Shown here in pieces: positions 1 to 8,044 of a stretch of DNA of 23,491 nucleotides; positions within the stretch are counted from its first letter, which is position 1, and each line of letters opens with the position of its first letter. The DNA is taken from IMG/VR virus record IMGVR_UViG_3300025413_000132, positions 1 through 23,491 of that record, one strand, 5' to 3'. The position numbers and the translations under genes are program-made. Source of the stretch: a virus. The notes below the pieces were generated by a model that was not told the origin of the DNA, did no database searches, and worked only from the letters and a program-made list of their open reading frames with translations.

Positions 1-581
1 TTAGTAGCTGGCGCCAATACTTTATTTAATACGCTATATGCTTGTTGGCCATATTTAGCAACTTCCGCTGGGGTTACGCCAGTGTCTAATATGCTAGTAG
101 CGCCTTGGCCACCACCAGTGGCATCAATAATTTCACCAGTATTGGTGTTTAGAAAAGAACCATCAACAGCAGATTGAGTTAAGGGGTCTCCAGCAGCGCT
201 AATAAATGAACCGTCGGCAGCTTGGAAAACACCAGAACTAACTTGTGGTAACGCAGTGCCTGTAGAATCTACTAATGCACCAGTTACGGGATTTAGGAAA
301 GAACCACCACCTAAATCTGTCAGTGCTGCTCCAGTGGAGTCTACCAAAGCATTTGTAGCGGTATCTAAAAATGTTCCGCCGCCAAGATCAGTAAGGGCCC
401 CAGCTGAGGCTAAATCGGAAACAGAAGCTCCAGCCGCTAACGCGTCAGAAACAGAAATAGCGCCTGCAGCAGCTTGTGCAGCAACGTCTGATGAGGCTAA
501 CGTAAACGCCGCGTCTCCAGCAAAACTACTACCCAAAAAATCTGCAACTGGTGCTGCAATTATTTCTGCTGTTCCACCCAT
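1..581 (-). CDS. Repeat-containing virion protein, C-terminus beyond window (partial)
   Basis: An open frame runs from an ATG at 581 through the left edge (193 codons seen, no stop). It starts 2 nt after the GNAT stop codon, with GGA about 6 nt before the ATG. The product is Ala/Gly/Ser/Thr-rich with no visible signal peptide or membrane segment. Residues 66-112 hold two copies of a 24-residue unit of the type LGGG(T/S)FL..(T)..ALVDSTG.AL. Two more degenerate units (DGSFIS and DGSFLNTNTGEIIDATG) lie at residues 123-156. I do not recognise the family. Its place after the adaptor, large tail gene and GNAT protein matches the internal virion protein slot of T7-like phages, so an ejected or internal virion protein is possible. 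A fibre or spike is the alternative. The frame is certain but the function is not. Confidence 0.7.
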   Translation of the reverse strand, partial: MGGTAEIIAAPVADFLGSSFAGDAAFTLASSDVAAQAAAGAISVSDALAAGASVSDLASAGALTDLGGGTFLDTATNALVDSTGAALTDLGGGSFLNPVTGALVDSTGTALPQVSSGVFQAADGSFISAAGDPLTQSAVDGSFLNTNTGEIIDATGGGQGATSILDTGVTPAEVAKYGQQAYSVLNKVLAPAT

Positions 582-583
582 TA

Positions 584-1036
584 TTATTCCATTACTATTG
601 AATATGTTTTTTCAAAAAAATTACCACCAAGGCGTTCTATCAATTTACCATAATCTAAAAATGGTTTTATACGAAATTGAATACGTTGGGGCTTACGCTT
701 TTTAATTTCCTCAGTAGTCCATTTTATAAATTTGTAACCCAACATACCTTTTCGATAATTTGGACTAATATATAAAACGTCTGAAGTTACTGTTAAACTT
801 TTTTTATAGTGGATATGGTTTAAAATAAACCATAAACTATAACCAATTAATTTGCCATTATCTCTGGCAGTGTGGATCTCTAGCATACCCTTTTCATACA
901 ACATATTGTATTGTTCAAGGTTTGGATCTAATTCTATTACATCAGTACGTTCAGCAATCTCATCATAGTGATCTTTGAACAATTGCATTGCTTCATCGGC
1001 AAAAGGCATGGGCGCCTCTTTTTGGAACGTAATCAT
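584..1036 (-). CDS. GNAT-fold acetyltransferase-like protein, T7 gp13-like position
   Basis: This 150-residue protein has a GNAT-like layout. A beta strand VLYISPNYRKGMLGYKFIKW (about residues 87-106) carries the R-x-G-x-x-G acetyl-CoA pyrophosphate loop pattern (RKGMLG) followed by a helix, and the C-terminal strand and helix form the usual end of a minimal GNAT domain. T7 gp13 and related small phage proteins are annotated as a phage gp13/putative acetyltransferase family and sit directly after the nozzle gene. The same order is seen here, with a large tail protein and an 87-residue protein upstream. Whether it acetylates anything or serves as a virion or assembly factor cannot be told. The ATG at 1036 follows a strong AGGGGA ribosome site and is the first gene after the promoter module at 1043-1067. 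Confidence 0.7.
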   Translation of the reverse strand: MITFQKEAPMPFADEAMQLFKDHYDEIAERTDVIELDPNLEQYNMLYEKGMLEIHTARDNGKLIGYSLWFILNHIHYKKSLTVTSDVLYISPNYRKGMLGYKFIKWTTEEIKKRKPQRIQFRIKPFLDYGKLIERLGGNFFEKTYSIVME

Positions 1037-1042
1037 ATTTTT

Positions 1043-1067
1043 CCCCTATTTCTACATACACTAATGC
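1043..1067 (-). promoter_or_regulatory. Putative phage promoter, copy 4 (GCATTAGTGTATG...AATAGGGG)
   Basis: Read on the minus strand, GCATTAGTGTATG is followed by TAGAAATAGGGG. The GCATTAGT core is identical to the other three intergenic copies. The downstream half is more divergent, with its purine-rich GGGG displaced and merging with the ribosome site of the GNAT gene. It lies in the only gap (1037-1088) between the tail block and the GNAT gene. Recognition by a phage polymerase is inferred. Confidence 0.5.
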
Positions 1068-1099
1068 AAAAATAAGAGTGTTTACGCCCTATCTTTTTA
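1068..1099 (-). terminator. Weak terminator or attenuator hairpin before promoter copy 4
   Basis: The minus strand reads AAAAAGATAGGGCG, TAAACACTCTTA, then TTTTTGC. The AAGA/TCTT arms could form a weak, imperfect stem overlapping the TAG stop of the 87-residue gene, followed by a T-rich run that leads into GCATTAGT. The GGGCGTAAAC core is shared with the much better hairpin at 8024-8039. As a stem it is poor. It is listed because the order hairpin, T-run, GCATTAGT repeats. Confidence 0.35.
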
Positions 1100-1352
1100 A
1101 AGGACCGTTAACTAAATTTCCAAACTCATGCGCCCAATCTTGCCAGCTATCGTAAGTCTGCGGGTCTGGCGTACCATACGGTTGGAACGCTGCAGACTGC
1201 GCTATTTCTCTAGCAACCTTTTGCCACTCATCTTCTGGAGCAAACGGTATATGGGTCTGGCTATAAAACAACACCAGATTTCCATTAAATTCATCCCAGC
1301 TAGAATAGTCTGGCAAAAACGGAAAAAACTGTTGGCCCTTAAGGACGCTCAT
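1089..1352 (-). CDS. Small tail-associated protein (87 aa)
   Basis: This 87-residue protein is rich in Trp and other aromatics (SSWDEFNGNLVLFY, then EDEWQKVAREIAQ, then TYDSWQDWAHEFGNLVNG). The ATG at 1352 lies inside the last codons of the 723-residue tail gene, giving a 14-nt overlap in another frame, so the two are probably translationally coupled. I recall similar small proteins with an FNGNL segment and paired WxxWA-type motifs directly downstream of large tail genes in environmental phages, but no function is known to me. It has no signal peptide, membrane span or cysteine. The TAG stop at 1089 is followed at once by the weak hairpin and promoter copy 4, so this is the last gene of its transcription block. 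Confidence 0.75.
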   Translation of the reverse strand: MSVLKGQQFFPFLPDYSSWDEFNGNLVLFYSQTHIPFAPEDEWQKVAREIAQSAAFQPYGTPDPQTYDSWQDWAHEFGNLVNGPLKR

Positions 1353-3510
1353 CGCCTAACTCTTGGGTAATTAATAAACGACCTTGTTCATAGTTACCGC
1401 CAATCTCGTTAGATACTACCTGAAATTGAACTTCACGATGCTCAACACGCAAATCAATTTTTTCAGTAGATGGGCTAAATACGTATGGTCCTGAATCTTC
1501 TACTTGTGATGCAGCAAATTTACGACCAATAATGGTTAAACTTAAATTGCCAGCTTGCACAAAATCAGGCTCAATGCGTCGAATGTGCATACGGCGATTA
1601 TTACCAATAGCTTGTGTGTTGGCTGGTGTCGTTGTACCGCCAACCCAGCTAATATCGCCAGTAGTATAGCTTGAATAGATAGCAGTTTGTTCTTTAAACG
1701 ATACCTGATCTAAACCAGTTTCATGTTGCCAGATTGGGTAGCCACCTTGAATTTGATAAGCTAAAGTGTTTGCCAATGGGGCCACTCCAAACGATGTAGC
1801 GCTAGTTACTAACGTTACACCATTTGCGCCAATGGCTGCATTAGAATAAAATTTAGCATTAGCAATTTGAAATACTGCATTTCCCGGCGCTTGACTAAAT
1901 GTTAGATAAGATCCGGGATAAAATGTTGGCGTTAAATCGCCAGCAAAATATAACTGACTAGAATTTGCTGCAGGCAATGAAGCTGGATGATTAATAGTAA
2001 CGTAATCTTGACTAAACGTTACGTCGTAATTCCAATCAGCCCATAATGGTGTTGGGAATACTTCTGTGGTGTATCCGCAAGAACGTTGTGAACCAACAGC
2101 TTGGCCAGCGTCATACCAAAGTTTATCTTTGACATTATAAATAATAGCATCAGTACATTCTGTCGCTGTGCCACGGGGATAAAAGAACCAAATCTCATTG
2201 TAACGTGGAACTTTGGTCGCCCATACTTTTTGGCGCTGTTGATAATTAAGGTTGTTAAATAGCCAGTTTACGTTTTTATCATTTGGCACAACCGTAACAC
2301 GACCGTCGTATAAATAGAAACGGTCAACACCCATCCAATAATACAATCCATCCATCTCAACAACAGATTGAGATGACATAATAGAGATCTGGCTAGAAAC
2401 AATATCGTATGTCCAATAGTTTGGCGCGCTACCAGTAAATAGCACACGGATCAAACTATCGGTTGCCCAGAATAGTCCTGCTGGTGAATAAGCACCACCG
2501 CGGATTGGCATACCAAAAACTACTTTACCAGTAGCAACGTTAACTTGGTTTGCCAGTGGACCATTCCAATCTGTCAACGATTGGTTAGCGTATATTGAAC
2601 TTACGTTGTTATTAGCAATAAAGCCGTTAGAACCATACACAAAAATAAATGGGTGCAAAGCACATACACCACCATCCACTGCAATAGCTTGATATGTTGG
2701 TGATGTACCACTGGTATCAGCTAAACCGTTAAACGTCCACTGTTCGGACGAATTAGGTAATACCGAACCAATGTATACTTGAGACTTAATTGCATTATCA
2801 ATATTGTTTAAATTTAAACCGGGGTGCGCAAGTAAATTTAACGCGCCACCCTGTGGATTATATTGATAATCAAACTGCCAAAGTAAATTAGGATTTGCTG
2901 AAAAGTTATAGTTGTATAACCACACATTACTAATAGAACCAGAATGTGCTGGTGTAAAAGTGACTACTGTGTTGGGTGATGTGAATGTAGAATTTGTTAC
3001 TGTGTAAGGTGTTACAGTGCCGCTTTGTGAAAAAATGATTTGTGTACCATTTGAAAACGGCTGTGTATAACTAACTGGAGTTGCATTAGAACTATTAATT
3101 GTAAACGACGTTGTATTGCTAGCACTAATGGTTGTGTTAGCAACTGGAAACTGAGAATAGCCAGAAATAAATATAGCGCGATATGGCCCGCTACCAATAC
3201 CTAACGATTGTCCAGTTGCAAATACATCTAAACCAACTCGAGTTCCAGCAAACACATAATTTACGCCATTGTAACCATTCATGGTCATACCACGCATGAT
3301 GCCGTCAAACGTAGCAAATATTTCTTGATAGCCACCCATTTTCTTAGGCACTTGACGTTGAAAACGGCACCACACGCCATCGGTATATTCTGGTGTTTCG
3401 AATATAGTACCGTCGCGTTTTATCCCGCCCGGTAAAGCCATTTTGTAAACTTGACTATACTGGGGCTGAATTTGCTGCTGTTGCGCTGGTTGTGCTGGCG
3501 CGACAGCCAT
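1339..3510 (-). CDS. Large tail protein, nozzle/tail-tube-like candidate (723 aa)
   Basis: This is the longest product in the window. After a Pro/Gln-rich N-terminus it has KMALPGGIKRDGTIFETPEY at residues 23-42, then CRFQRQVPKKMGGYQEI. An N-terminal 'gene-wide plus-Gly-Gly' opening followed by repeated beta-strand segments (VNYVFAGTRVGLDVF, GGVCALHPFIFVYGSNG, DGLYYWMGVDRFYLYDG) suggests a beta-propeller-rich body, as in T7 gp12 nozzles or P22 gp10-type tail proteins. Length (T7 gp12 is about 790 residues) and position after two adaptor-like proteins agree. The assignment rests on architecture and context, not clear identity. Its start forms a TAATG overlap with the stop of the preceding fibre-like gene, and its end overlaps the next gene by 14 nt. 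Confidence 0.6.
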   Translation of the reverse strand: MAVAPAQPAQQQQIQPQYSQVYKMALPGGIKRDGTIFETPEYTDGVWCRFQRQVPKKMGGYQEIFATFDGIMRGMTMNGYNGVNYVFAGTRVGLDVFATGQSLGIGSGPYRAIFISGYSQFPVANTTISASNTTSFTINSSNATPVSYTQPFSNGTQIIFSQSGTVTPYTVTNSTFTSPNTVVTFTPAHSGSISNVWLYNYNFSANPNLLWQFDYQYNPQGGALNLLAHPGLNLNNIDNAIKSQVYIGSVLPNSSEQWTFNGLADTSGTSPTYQAIAVDGGVCALHPFIFVYGSNGFIANNNVSSIYANQSLTDWNGPLANQVNVATGKVVFGMPIRGGAYSPAGLFWATDSLIRVLFTGSAPNYWTYDIVSSQISIMSSQSVVEMDGLYYWMGVDRFYLYDGRVTVVPNDKNVNWLFNNLNYQQRQKVWATKVPRYNEIWFFYPRGTATECTDAIIYNVKDKLWYDAGQAVGSQRSCGYTTEVFPTPLWADWNYDVTFSQDYVTINHPASLPAANSSQLYFAGDLTPTFYPGSYLTFSQAPGNAVFQIANAKFYSNAAIGANGVTLVTSATSFGVAPLANTLAYQIQGGYPIWQHETGLDQVSFKEQTAIYSSYTTGDISWVGGTTTPANTQAIGNNRRMHIRRIEPDFVQAGNLSLTIIGRKFAASQVEDSGPYVFSPSTEKIDLRVEHREVQFQVVSNEIGGNYEQGRLLITQELGDERP

Positions 3511-4814
3511 TAGAACGTCCCACCACTAATAAGTCCCGCTGTAAGCGTGCCAGTAACTGTTTCCGACCCACCAACTAAAAGCGATGCTGGGGTGCTAATT
3601 ACTGGAGCTAATGCGTTTGTACCGTTTAAATCTAATATTTCAGTACCGTTTGCAGTTAAACCTAAAATACTGGTTCCACGTAAATACATACCTGTTGCGT
3701 TGTCGCTTATAAACGAAAATGATGGCGTTGAAGCGGATCCATTTTGAGCAAAAAATACTCCAGCGTTAGTTGTTGAAAGCGTAAATAGACCAGACGCTTC
3801 GCTAAGCACTAACGCAACTTGACCAGCAGATAAAACCACTGGAGCAGAACTGCTACCAGTTGTATTAAATGAAAGGTTGTAAGAACCTGATGTTGTATTA
3901 TTAACTAGCACATACAACTGAGTGATTGCTGGAAGCGTAATACTTAAACCTGTTGTACGTGTGCCAGATAGGGCAACATAGGTTTGAATGGTTGGTGCGT
4001 ACGTTGTTAAATTAAACGTGCTGCCAGTGATACTATCAACGTCATACGTTCCAGAGGTAAAGGTGACGTTGTTTTGATTTGTTAAACCAACCGTAAAGAA
4101 GTTACCTGTGCTAGATTCGTAGTAAATAAATCCAGAATCACCGGGGTTAGCAGTAATGCTAGACAAACCATTAATTTTTGATGGAGTCTGCGTTGCAATT
4201 GTTAACGTGCCAGTTCCACCATTTCTAAAACCAATCCACCAACCGGGGGACAAAGTGGTAAGGTTTGGCAGTGTGAATGTGCCAACGCCGCCAACCCATA
4301 CGTATGTATTAGCTCGGCTACTATTTGTAATTGAAGGTGATACTGATGTTTCAACAACGTTACTAGTAACAGCTAACTGACCCAATACTGTAGTCAATCC
4401 TGCGCCAGCCAACGAAGACGCATCAGCAGATGAAGTACCAGTGCCTAAGGTAATAACGCCCCAGCTACCGTTAACGTTAGCGGTATTATTGGTTAGGTAA
4501 AAATAAACTGTTACACCAGAATTAACTGTAACGCCATTTAAACCATTAATATCTGTAACGGTAAATGCCACAGAACCTTTATTACGGAAAAATATATCGC
4601 TGCCAAGTGATCCTTGAGTTGCGTCTGGTAAAGCAATTGACAATCCAGTGGTAGATGGCGTGCAATCCATAATGCGTGATGCAGGGACCTGCGTGCCACT
4701 AACTACTTGAGGCCAGTAAAGTTGGGTGTTAGAACTAAACGCTAAGGCGTAATACGATACGTCCGTTGGTTCAATAACGGTACCAGTAAATGGCGATACA
4801 AATGATTGTGACAT
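3510..4814 (-). CDS. Tail-fibre-like structural protein (434 aa)
   Basis: A Ser/Thr/Gly/Asn-rich, beta-strand-dominated protein without cysteine-rich or membrane segments. The N-terminus (SQSFVSPFTGTVIEPTDVSY) precedes repeated modules of the form 'GTFTLPN..SPGWWIGFRNGGTGTLTI', each ending in a predicted strand pair. Near the C-terminus (about residues 358-395) is the motif TPSFSFISDNATGMYLRG followed by LTANGTEILDLNG. The pattern PSFSF.sD..TGMY is common in phage tail-fibre and tail-collar proteins. It lies between the SU10-type adaptor (3-nt gap) and the 723-residue tail gene (TAATG overlap), inside the tail-machine block instead of the fibre block, so it may be a fibre attached to the tail hub. 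A needle or collar protein is the alternative. Confidence 0.65.
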   Translation of the reverse strand: MSQSFVSPFTGTVIEPTDVSYYALAFSSNTQLYWPQVVSGTQVPASRIMDCTPSTTGLSIALPDATQGSLGSDIFFRNKGSVAFTVTDINGLNGVTVNSGVTVYFYLTNNTANVNGSWGVITLGTGTSSADASSLAGAGLTTVLGQLAVTSNVVETSVSPSITNSSRANTYVWVGGVGTFTLPNLTTLSPGWWIGFRNGGTGTLTIATQTPSKINGLSSITANPGDSGFIYYESSTGNFFTVGLTNQNNVTFTSGTYDVDSITGSTFNLTTYAPTIQTYVALSGTRTTGLSITLPAITQLYVLVNNTTSGSYNLSFNTTGSSSAPVVLSAGQVALVLSEASGLFTLSTTNAGVFFAQNGSASTPSFSFISDNATGMYLRGTSILGLTANGTEILDLNGTNALAPVISTPASLLVGGSETVTGTLTAGLISGGTF

Positions 4815-4817
4815 AGA

Positions 4818-5438
4818 TTAGGGTTCCTGAACCGTTACGTTTCTGTCGATGCGGCGTTGGTTGTCTTCTTGTTTGAGCGCGGCCAATGAATCGTCGTAGT
4901 ATTGTTTCCAAATTGGTAGCTTGTCCATGGCTTTTAAATAGCCTTGAGCTTGCAATAAAGAGCCAAACAACATCGCCTGTGGGCACTCGCGCGTGAACAG
5001 ATTTTGTTGATTTTGTGAGTCTAGTGGCTGGATTTCGCTGTAATACAAAATTTCAATGGGGTACGTAGTATCTGGTTTTGGTGCAATAGCCCAGTTGTTA
5101 TAGTCATAATCAGCGTAATAAAGCGGTGTGCCATTCGATGATTCAGCTTGATACTGAGCCACATAATCTTGGCTGCGCAGCAAAATAGGCTGGCCATTAC
5201 ATTTCATTGAAACTGTTTTACGCCAGCGTGCTGGTTTGTTTAGCACCACTTGATTAGTGGCCAGTGTTGTTTCAACTACGGTTAACTGCAAATACGTTTT
5301 TAACTGCGCCGCAATAGCAGACTCAGCCAAACCAATTAAGTTTGGAATTTGAGCTACAAATTGAGCATCATCACGCTCCATGTAGTTAATAATGTCAGCT
5401 ACGAGGTTGTCGTAGGTCATTTGATATGCGCTGGTCAT
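4818..5438 (-). CDS. Head-tail adaptor protein, SU10-like (206 aa)
   Basis: The protein starts with a helical segment (YDNLVADIINYMERDDAQFV, then IPNLIGLAESAIAAQLKTY). A beta core follows (PARWRKTVSMKCNGQPILL, then RSQDYVAQYQ, then PLYYADYDYNNWAIAPKPD and TYPIEILYYSEIQPL), and it ends in a helical hairpin (CPQAMLFGSLLQAQGYLKAM). This order and the 'w.iaP.Pd..Y.iei.Yy..i.pL' signature match the phage adaptor family named after phage SU10, whose members form the ring joining portal and tail. Length is typical. The start codon overlaps the upstream stop as ATGA, so it is coupled to the 357-residue adaptor-like protein. Confidence 0.75.
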   Translation of the reverse strand: MTSAYQMTYDNLVADIINYMERDDAQFVAQIPNLIGLAESAIAAQLKTYLQLTVVETTLATNQVVLNKPARWRKTVSMKCNGQPILLRSQDYVAQYQAESSNGTPLYYADYDYNNWAIAPKPDTTYPIEILYYSEIQPLDSQNQQNLFTRECPQAMLFGSLLQAQGYLKAMDKLPIWKQYYDDSLAALKQEDNQRRIDRNVTVQEP

Positions 5439-6508
5439 CGTGTATAGTAGCTGTAGTTAGGTTGGAAGTAGATTGGTGACTTATCACGATCTTCTTCTTC
5501 GGCTTGCGTACGTAGATTAAGTGCTAATTTTTCCAAGTAAGCAACGCGTCCCATATCAACACCGGGCAACTGCATCGCCAACTCATGGGTGAGCGCAGCT
5601 TGAATGTAAGGAATCCAACGGTTGGGTAGGTATAACTGATTAGTCAACGAGCCAACGTCCATCATCTGCTTTTCAATAATGAGCTGGAATACTTGGAAGT
5701 CGTTGGATGGTACAGGCCAGATATACATCTCTGGATCAATCTGACGGTTAAACCAGTATTGCAAAGAACGTACAGATGGAAACTGTTTGTTTGGTAAGTT
5801 CCAGTAGTCATCACGGTTTAAGCGTGCTAATGGAATAACTTGTTGTGATTGTGCAAAAACAATTTGACGGCATGAAAATGGCGTCGATGTGGTAGAACGA
5901 ATACGATGGTAGTAATACGGGATGGTCAGATTAATTGGGATGTAAGCCCATGTACGGTCTTGCAAGGTTAGTGGCGTATCAAACGCAGCTTGCTGTTCCC
6001 ATGTAATACCATCGTTACTTGTTTCGTATACCAAACCAGTGTATGTTACGCTACCGTAGTTTGGTGCGTAGGCATTGATACCAACGTAGTACACGCTAGT
6101 TTGATTTTGATACTGAGCACCAAACCAGTTTTCACTAACCGTAGTTGTACCAAAACCATTTAAGTTTTGATCAAACACGTTTGGTGAAGTTGAATTGTCA
6201 ACAGGCAGTGCTGTCTCAATTTGTGGTGTCTGGATGTAAATCCAGTTTGCCTCGCGCACGTCAATCGTGCCCATTGGCATAGTAAGGATCTGCTGATTAC
6301 TTTGCGCACCAAGGATGATATTCTCTAACAACCATAGGTTAACGCCGCGGTTAGACGAGTTCTGCAAAATGTAGAACAGCGCCTGCTTAGCGGCTTGTAC
6401 GTACTCAGGTGTGATTTCTTCAGCTTGCTTTCCTGCGCCACGGAAGGCGTAGGAAATCATCTGATCAACGTCGACCGTAGTCTGGTTGTATGTATTGGAA
6501 TATGCCAC
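5435..6508 (-). CDS. Adaptor-like virion protein with inserted beta-sandwich-like domain (357 aa)
   Basis: Residues 10-75 are a helical head-tail-connector-like start (VDQMISYAFRGAGKQAEEIT, then AAKQALFYILQNSSNRGVNL followed by W). Residues 235-345 look like the second half of such a protein (FPSVRSLQYWFNRQIDPEMY, then IWPVPSN, then a C-terminal helix with YIQAALTHELAMQLPG). Between them, about residues 110-225, is a Gly/Tyr/Thr-rich beta region (YTGLVYETSNDGITWEQQA, then PYYYHRIRSTTSTPFSCRQ) reminiscent of discoidin-type or other carbohydrate-binding sandwiches. The fold assignments are by eye. The start is GTG at 6508, 3 nt after the previous stop, with only a weak GGGA upstream. The end overlaps the next adaptor as ATGA. 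It probably belongs to the neck or tail ring. Confidence 0.65.
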   Translation of the reverse strand: MAYSNTYNQTTVDVDQMISYAFRGAGKQAEEITPEYVQAAKQALFYILQNSSNRGVNLWLLENIILGAQSNQQILTMPMGTIDVREANWIYIQTPQIETALPVDNSTSPNVFDQNLNGFGTTTVSENWFGAQYQNQTSVYYVGINAYAPNYGSVTYTGLVYETSNDGITWEQQAAFDTPLTLQDRTWAYIPINLTIPYYYHRIRSTTSTPFSCRQIVFAQSQQVIPLARLNRDDYWNLPNKQFPSVRSLQYWFNRQIDPEMYIWPVPSNDFQVFQLIIEKQMMDVGSLTNQLYLPNRWIPYIQAALTHELAMQLPGVDMGRVAYLEKLALNLRTQAEEEDRDKSPIYFQPNYSYYTR

Positions 6509-6511
6509 GGC

Positions 6512-6982
6512 TTATTTTTTCCCGCGTTTAGTTTTACCGCCCTTTTTCATGCCGCTTGCAGCGCCGCGCTTCCAATCAGATAGGCTTGGTCCTTGACCGG
6601 GAGCATATCTATAAACTAAATCATCAGGACGATTTGCAGTTTTTGGTAAATCACTAAGTCTAGGTGTTGGCATCTGAACCGGTCTTACTTCAACGTCTTT
6701 ACCGTCAATATTCATCGTAGGTGTTCTTCCAACACCCGATGGCATTTTAACTGGTTTGGCATTTTTAAAATCTATGTCATCAACCAATCTACCTTCAGCC
6801 ATTTTTTTAACTTTGCCGCCAGTTTTTAACTTAGACAAATCGGTGTGCTTTTTCTCATGCAACTGATCATCGTGCATTTTAAATGCTTTTTTGATCATTT
6901 GCTTGTCTTGCTTAACGTCGCCACCTTCTTTGTAGTGACCGCCAGCGCACATCATTTTGACGTTTTGTTTAAAATCTTTCAT
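6512..6982 (-). CDS. Basic KGG-motif protein (156 aa)
   Basis: A strongly basic protein with repeated K-x-G-G motifs: HYKEGGDVKQ near residue 17, KLKTGGKVKKMAEGR near residue 51, and a terminal GMKKGGKTKRGKK. The middle is Pro-rich and low in predicted structure (KPVKMPSGVGRTP, VRPVQMPTPRLSDLP). No enzymatic motif, membrane span or zinc site is visible. The motifs are shared with the 268-residue protein two genes upstream, so the two probably arose from one family and may do related work. A DNA-binding or ejected internal role fits the charge and placement, but that is inference. The start codon overlaps the upstream stop as TAATG. Confidence 0.65.
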   Translation of the reverse strand: MKDFKQNVKMMCAGGHYKEGGDVKQDKQMIKKAFKMHDDQLHEKKHTDLSKLKTGGKVKKMAEGRLVDDIDFKNAKPVKMPSGVGRTPTMNIDGKDVEVRPVQMPTPRLSDLPKTANRPDDLVYRYAPGQGPSLSDWKRGAASGMKKGGKTKRGKK

Positions 6983-7149
6983 TAGCGTCCTCTTCCAGCT
7001 GCTTTCTTCATTACCTTCTGTGGCAGGTTGGCTTTAGCTTTACCAGCTTTAATAAACTCTTTGCCTACCTTCTTAGGAATGCCAATGTTGCTTTTGCCTG
7101 CGGCAGCAGCATACATGGCTTTTTGCTGTTGTTTAGATTCGATTGGCAT
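6982..7149 (-). CDS. Small basic protein, DUF3008-like (55 aa)
   Basis: I place the start at the ATG at 7149, not at an upstream in-frame ATG at 7191 lying inside the previous gene. This ATG is 1 nt after the previous stop and has an AGGA ribosome site 6 nt before it. The product, starting [19 protein letters not shown], is 55 residues and very basic ([20 protein letters not shown], then MKKAAGRGR). The 'SK.QQ..M..A..GK...' opening recalls the small DUF3008-type proteins often found in phages and bacteria, and similar tiny proteins sit beside KGG proteins in environmental phages. The function is unknown. Charge and position suggest a DNA-associated or internal virion component. Confidence 0.6.
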   Translation of the reverse strand: MPIESKQQQKAMYAAAAGKSNIGIPKKVGKEFIKAGKAKANLPQKVMKKAAGRGR

Positions 7150-7150
7150 G

Positions 7151-7957
7151 TTAGTCCTGATTTGGGTTAACACCAGATGGCATAGCGCCATAATTAGTTT
7201 GTCCCATAGGATTGCTCATTTGGTTGGCAATTCCCGACAAACCTGTGCCATTACCGCCAGCTAGTTGCTGTTGACGCAAAAGTTGTACCTGCATTGCAGG
7301 TGGCAACTTACGCATTTCTTGCAACAATGCAAGACGATGCGCGTCTTCATAAGAATTTGGGCCAGTCAACAAAGGTTGTGTTGGCATGCCGGCAGCCATG
7401 GGTGCTGTTTGACTACCGGCAGCCATCTTTTTTACTTCACCACCTTTTTTGTACTTGTTTGGGCCGCCTTTAGCGCCAGATTTAGCATCCGCCATTTTAG
7501 CGTTGTCGCTTACTTTTTTAGCTTTTGATGAGCCAGCGGGTTTGCTTTTCTCTTTAGCAACGTCGCTGCCCTTCATGGCTGGCTTAACAGCTGCCTTAGA
7601 TGGAGCTGCAGCTTTAGCTGGCTTGATATCTTTGGCTTTTTCGATGCTGTCATAGTCGCCAGATTTTTTCTTAGCGCCGTATACACCTACTGCGCCGCCG
7701 TCTTTATATTTGCGAACAGTTCCCATGGCTTTTTTAGCACGGCCACCTTTTTTCATGGTGGTAGTAGTTTCGTCTTCAACATCAGGCGTTGTGCCTTTCA
7801 TGCCAGCGGTCATTTGGCGCTTAGGACCTTCGTCTTTTTCTTTAATAGCAGGCACGCCTTTTTTAGCGACGCCGCCTTTTTTCATAATGTTCTTAACTGC
7901 TACAGCGCCGCCTTCTTTGAAGCACTGCATCTTGGGTAATGTCTTAAAGCCGTCCAT
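7151..7957 (-). CDS. Basic KGG-repeat protein, first gene of the tail block (268 aa)
   Basis: Lys/Gly/Ala-rich with repeated K-x-G-G units: [18 protein letters not shown] near the N-terminus, [13 protein letters not shown] near residue 67, [13 protein letters not shown] near 82, and [14 protein letters not shown] near 170. Residues 105-165 are an Ala/Lys/Pro stretch resembling histone-H1-like tails, and the C-terminal 70 residues are Gln/Gly/Met/Pro-rich. No catalytic motif is visible. The ATG at 7957 has a GAGGA site, and the gene is first after the terminator-promoter module at 7996-8039, so it is probably made abundantly. Nucleic-acid binding is a reasonable guess from composition. I cannot assign a function. 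Confidence 0.7.
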   Translation of the reverse strand: MDGFKTLPKMQCFKEGGAVAVKNIMKKGGVAKKGVPAIKEKDEGPKRQMTAGMKGTTPDVEDETTTTMKKGGRAKKAMGTVRKYKDGGAVGVYGAKKKSGDYDSIEKAKDIKPAKAAAPSKAAVKPAMKGSDVAKEKSKPAGSSKAKKVSDNAKMADAKSGAKGGPNKYKKGGEVKKMAAGSQTAPMAAGMPTQPLLTGPNSYEDAHRLALLQEMRKLPPAMQVQLLRQQQLAGGNGTGLSGIANQMSNPMGQTNYGAMPSGVNPNQD

Positions 7958-7995
7958 GGGGTTTTCCTCGAGGTTATTGGATTGTAGGGTGATCA

Positions 7996-8015
7996 GCCCT
8001 TATATCTACTAATGC
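7996..8015 (-). promoter_or_regulatory. Putative phage promoter, copy 3 (GCATTAGTAGATATAAGGG)
   Basis: The minus strand reads GCATTAGTAGATATAAGGGC. The GCATTAGTA half is shared with copies 1 and 2 and the ATATAAGGG half closely matches copy 1 (GTATAGGAAG), similar to the TATAG start region of T7/SP6-type promoters. It sits just after the lysozyme terminator hairpin and 38 nt before the ATG of the 268-residue gene. Confidence 0.6.
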
Positions 8016-8044
8016 ACAAAAACAGGGGTTTACGCCCCTAAAAA
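8016..8044 (-). terminator. Terminator hairpin at the end of the lysis block
   Basis: The minus strand gives AGGGG, loop CGTAAA, CCCCT, then GTTTTTGTGC. The 5-bp GC stem (8024-8039) overlaps the lysozyme TAA and is followed by a T-run that leads straight into the GCATTAGT of promoter copy 3. This is the clearest example in the window of a rho-independent terminator fused to a promoter. Confidence 0.65.

Noticed and set aside
265-280. GTGCATTAGTAGATTC on the minus strand, matching 13 nt of promoter copy 3
   Set aside because: It lies within the repeat-rich coding region (codons for TGALVDS), lacks the hairpin, the T-run and the TATARGG half, and is best explained by codon choice.
256-705. 149-codon plus-strand open frame across the left end
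   Set aside because: It crosses two well-supported minus-strand genes and reads their codons in reverse; its Pro/Ala/Val bias is typical of such shadows.
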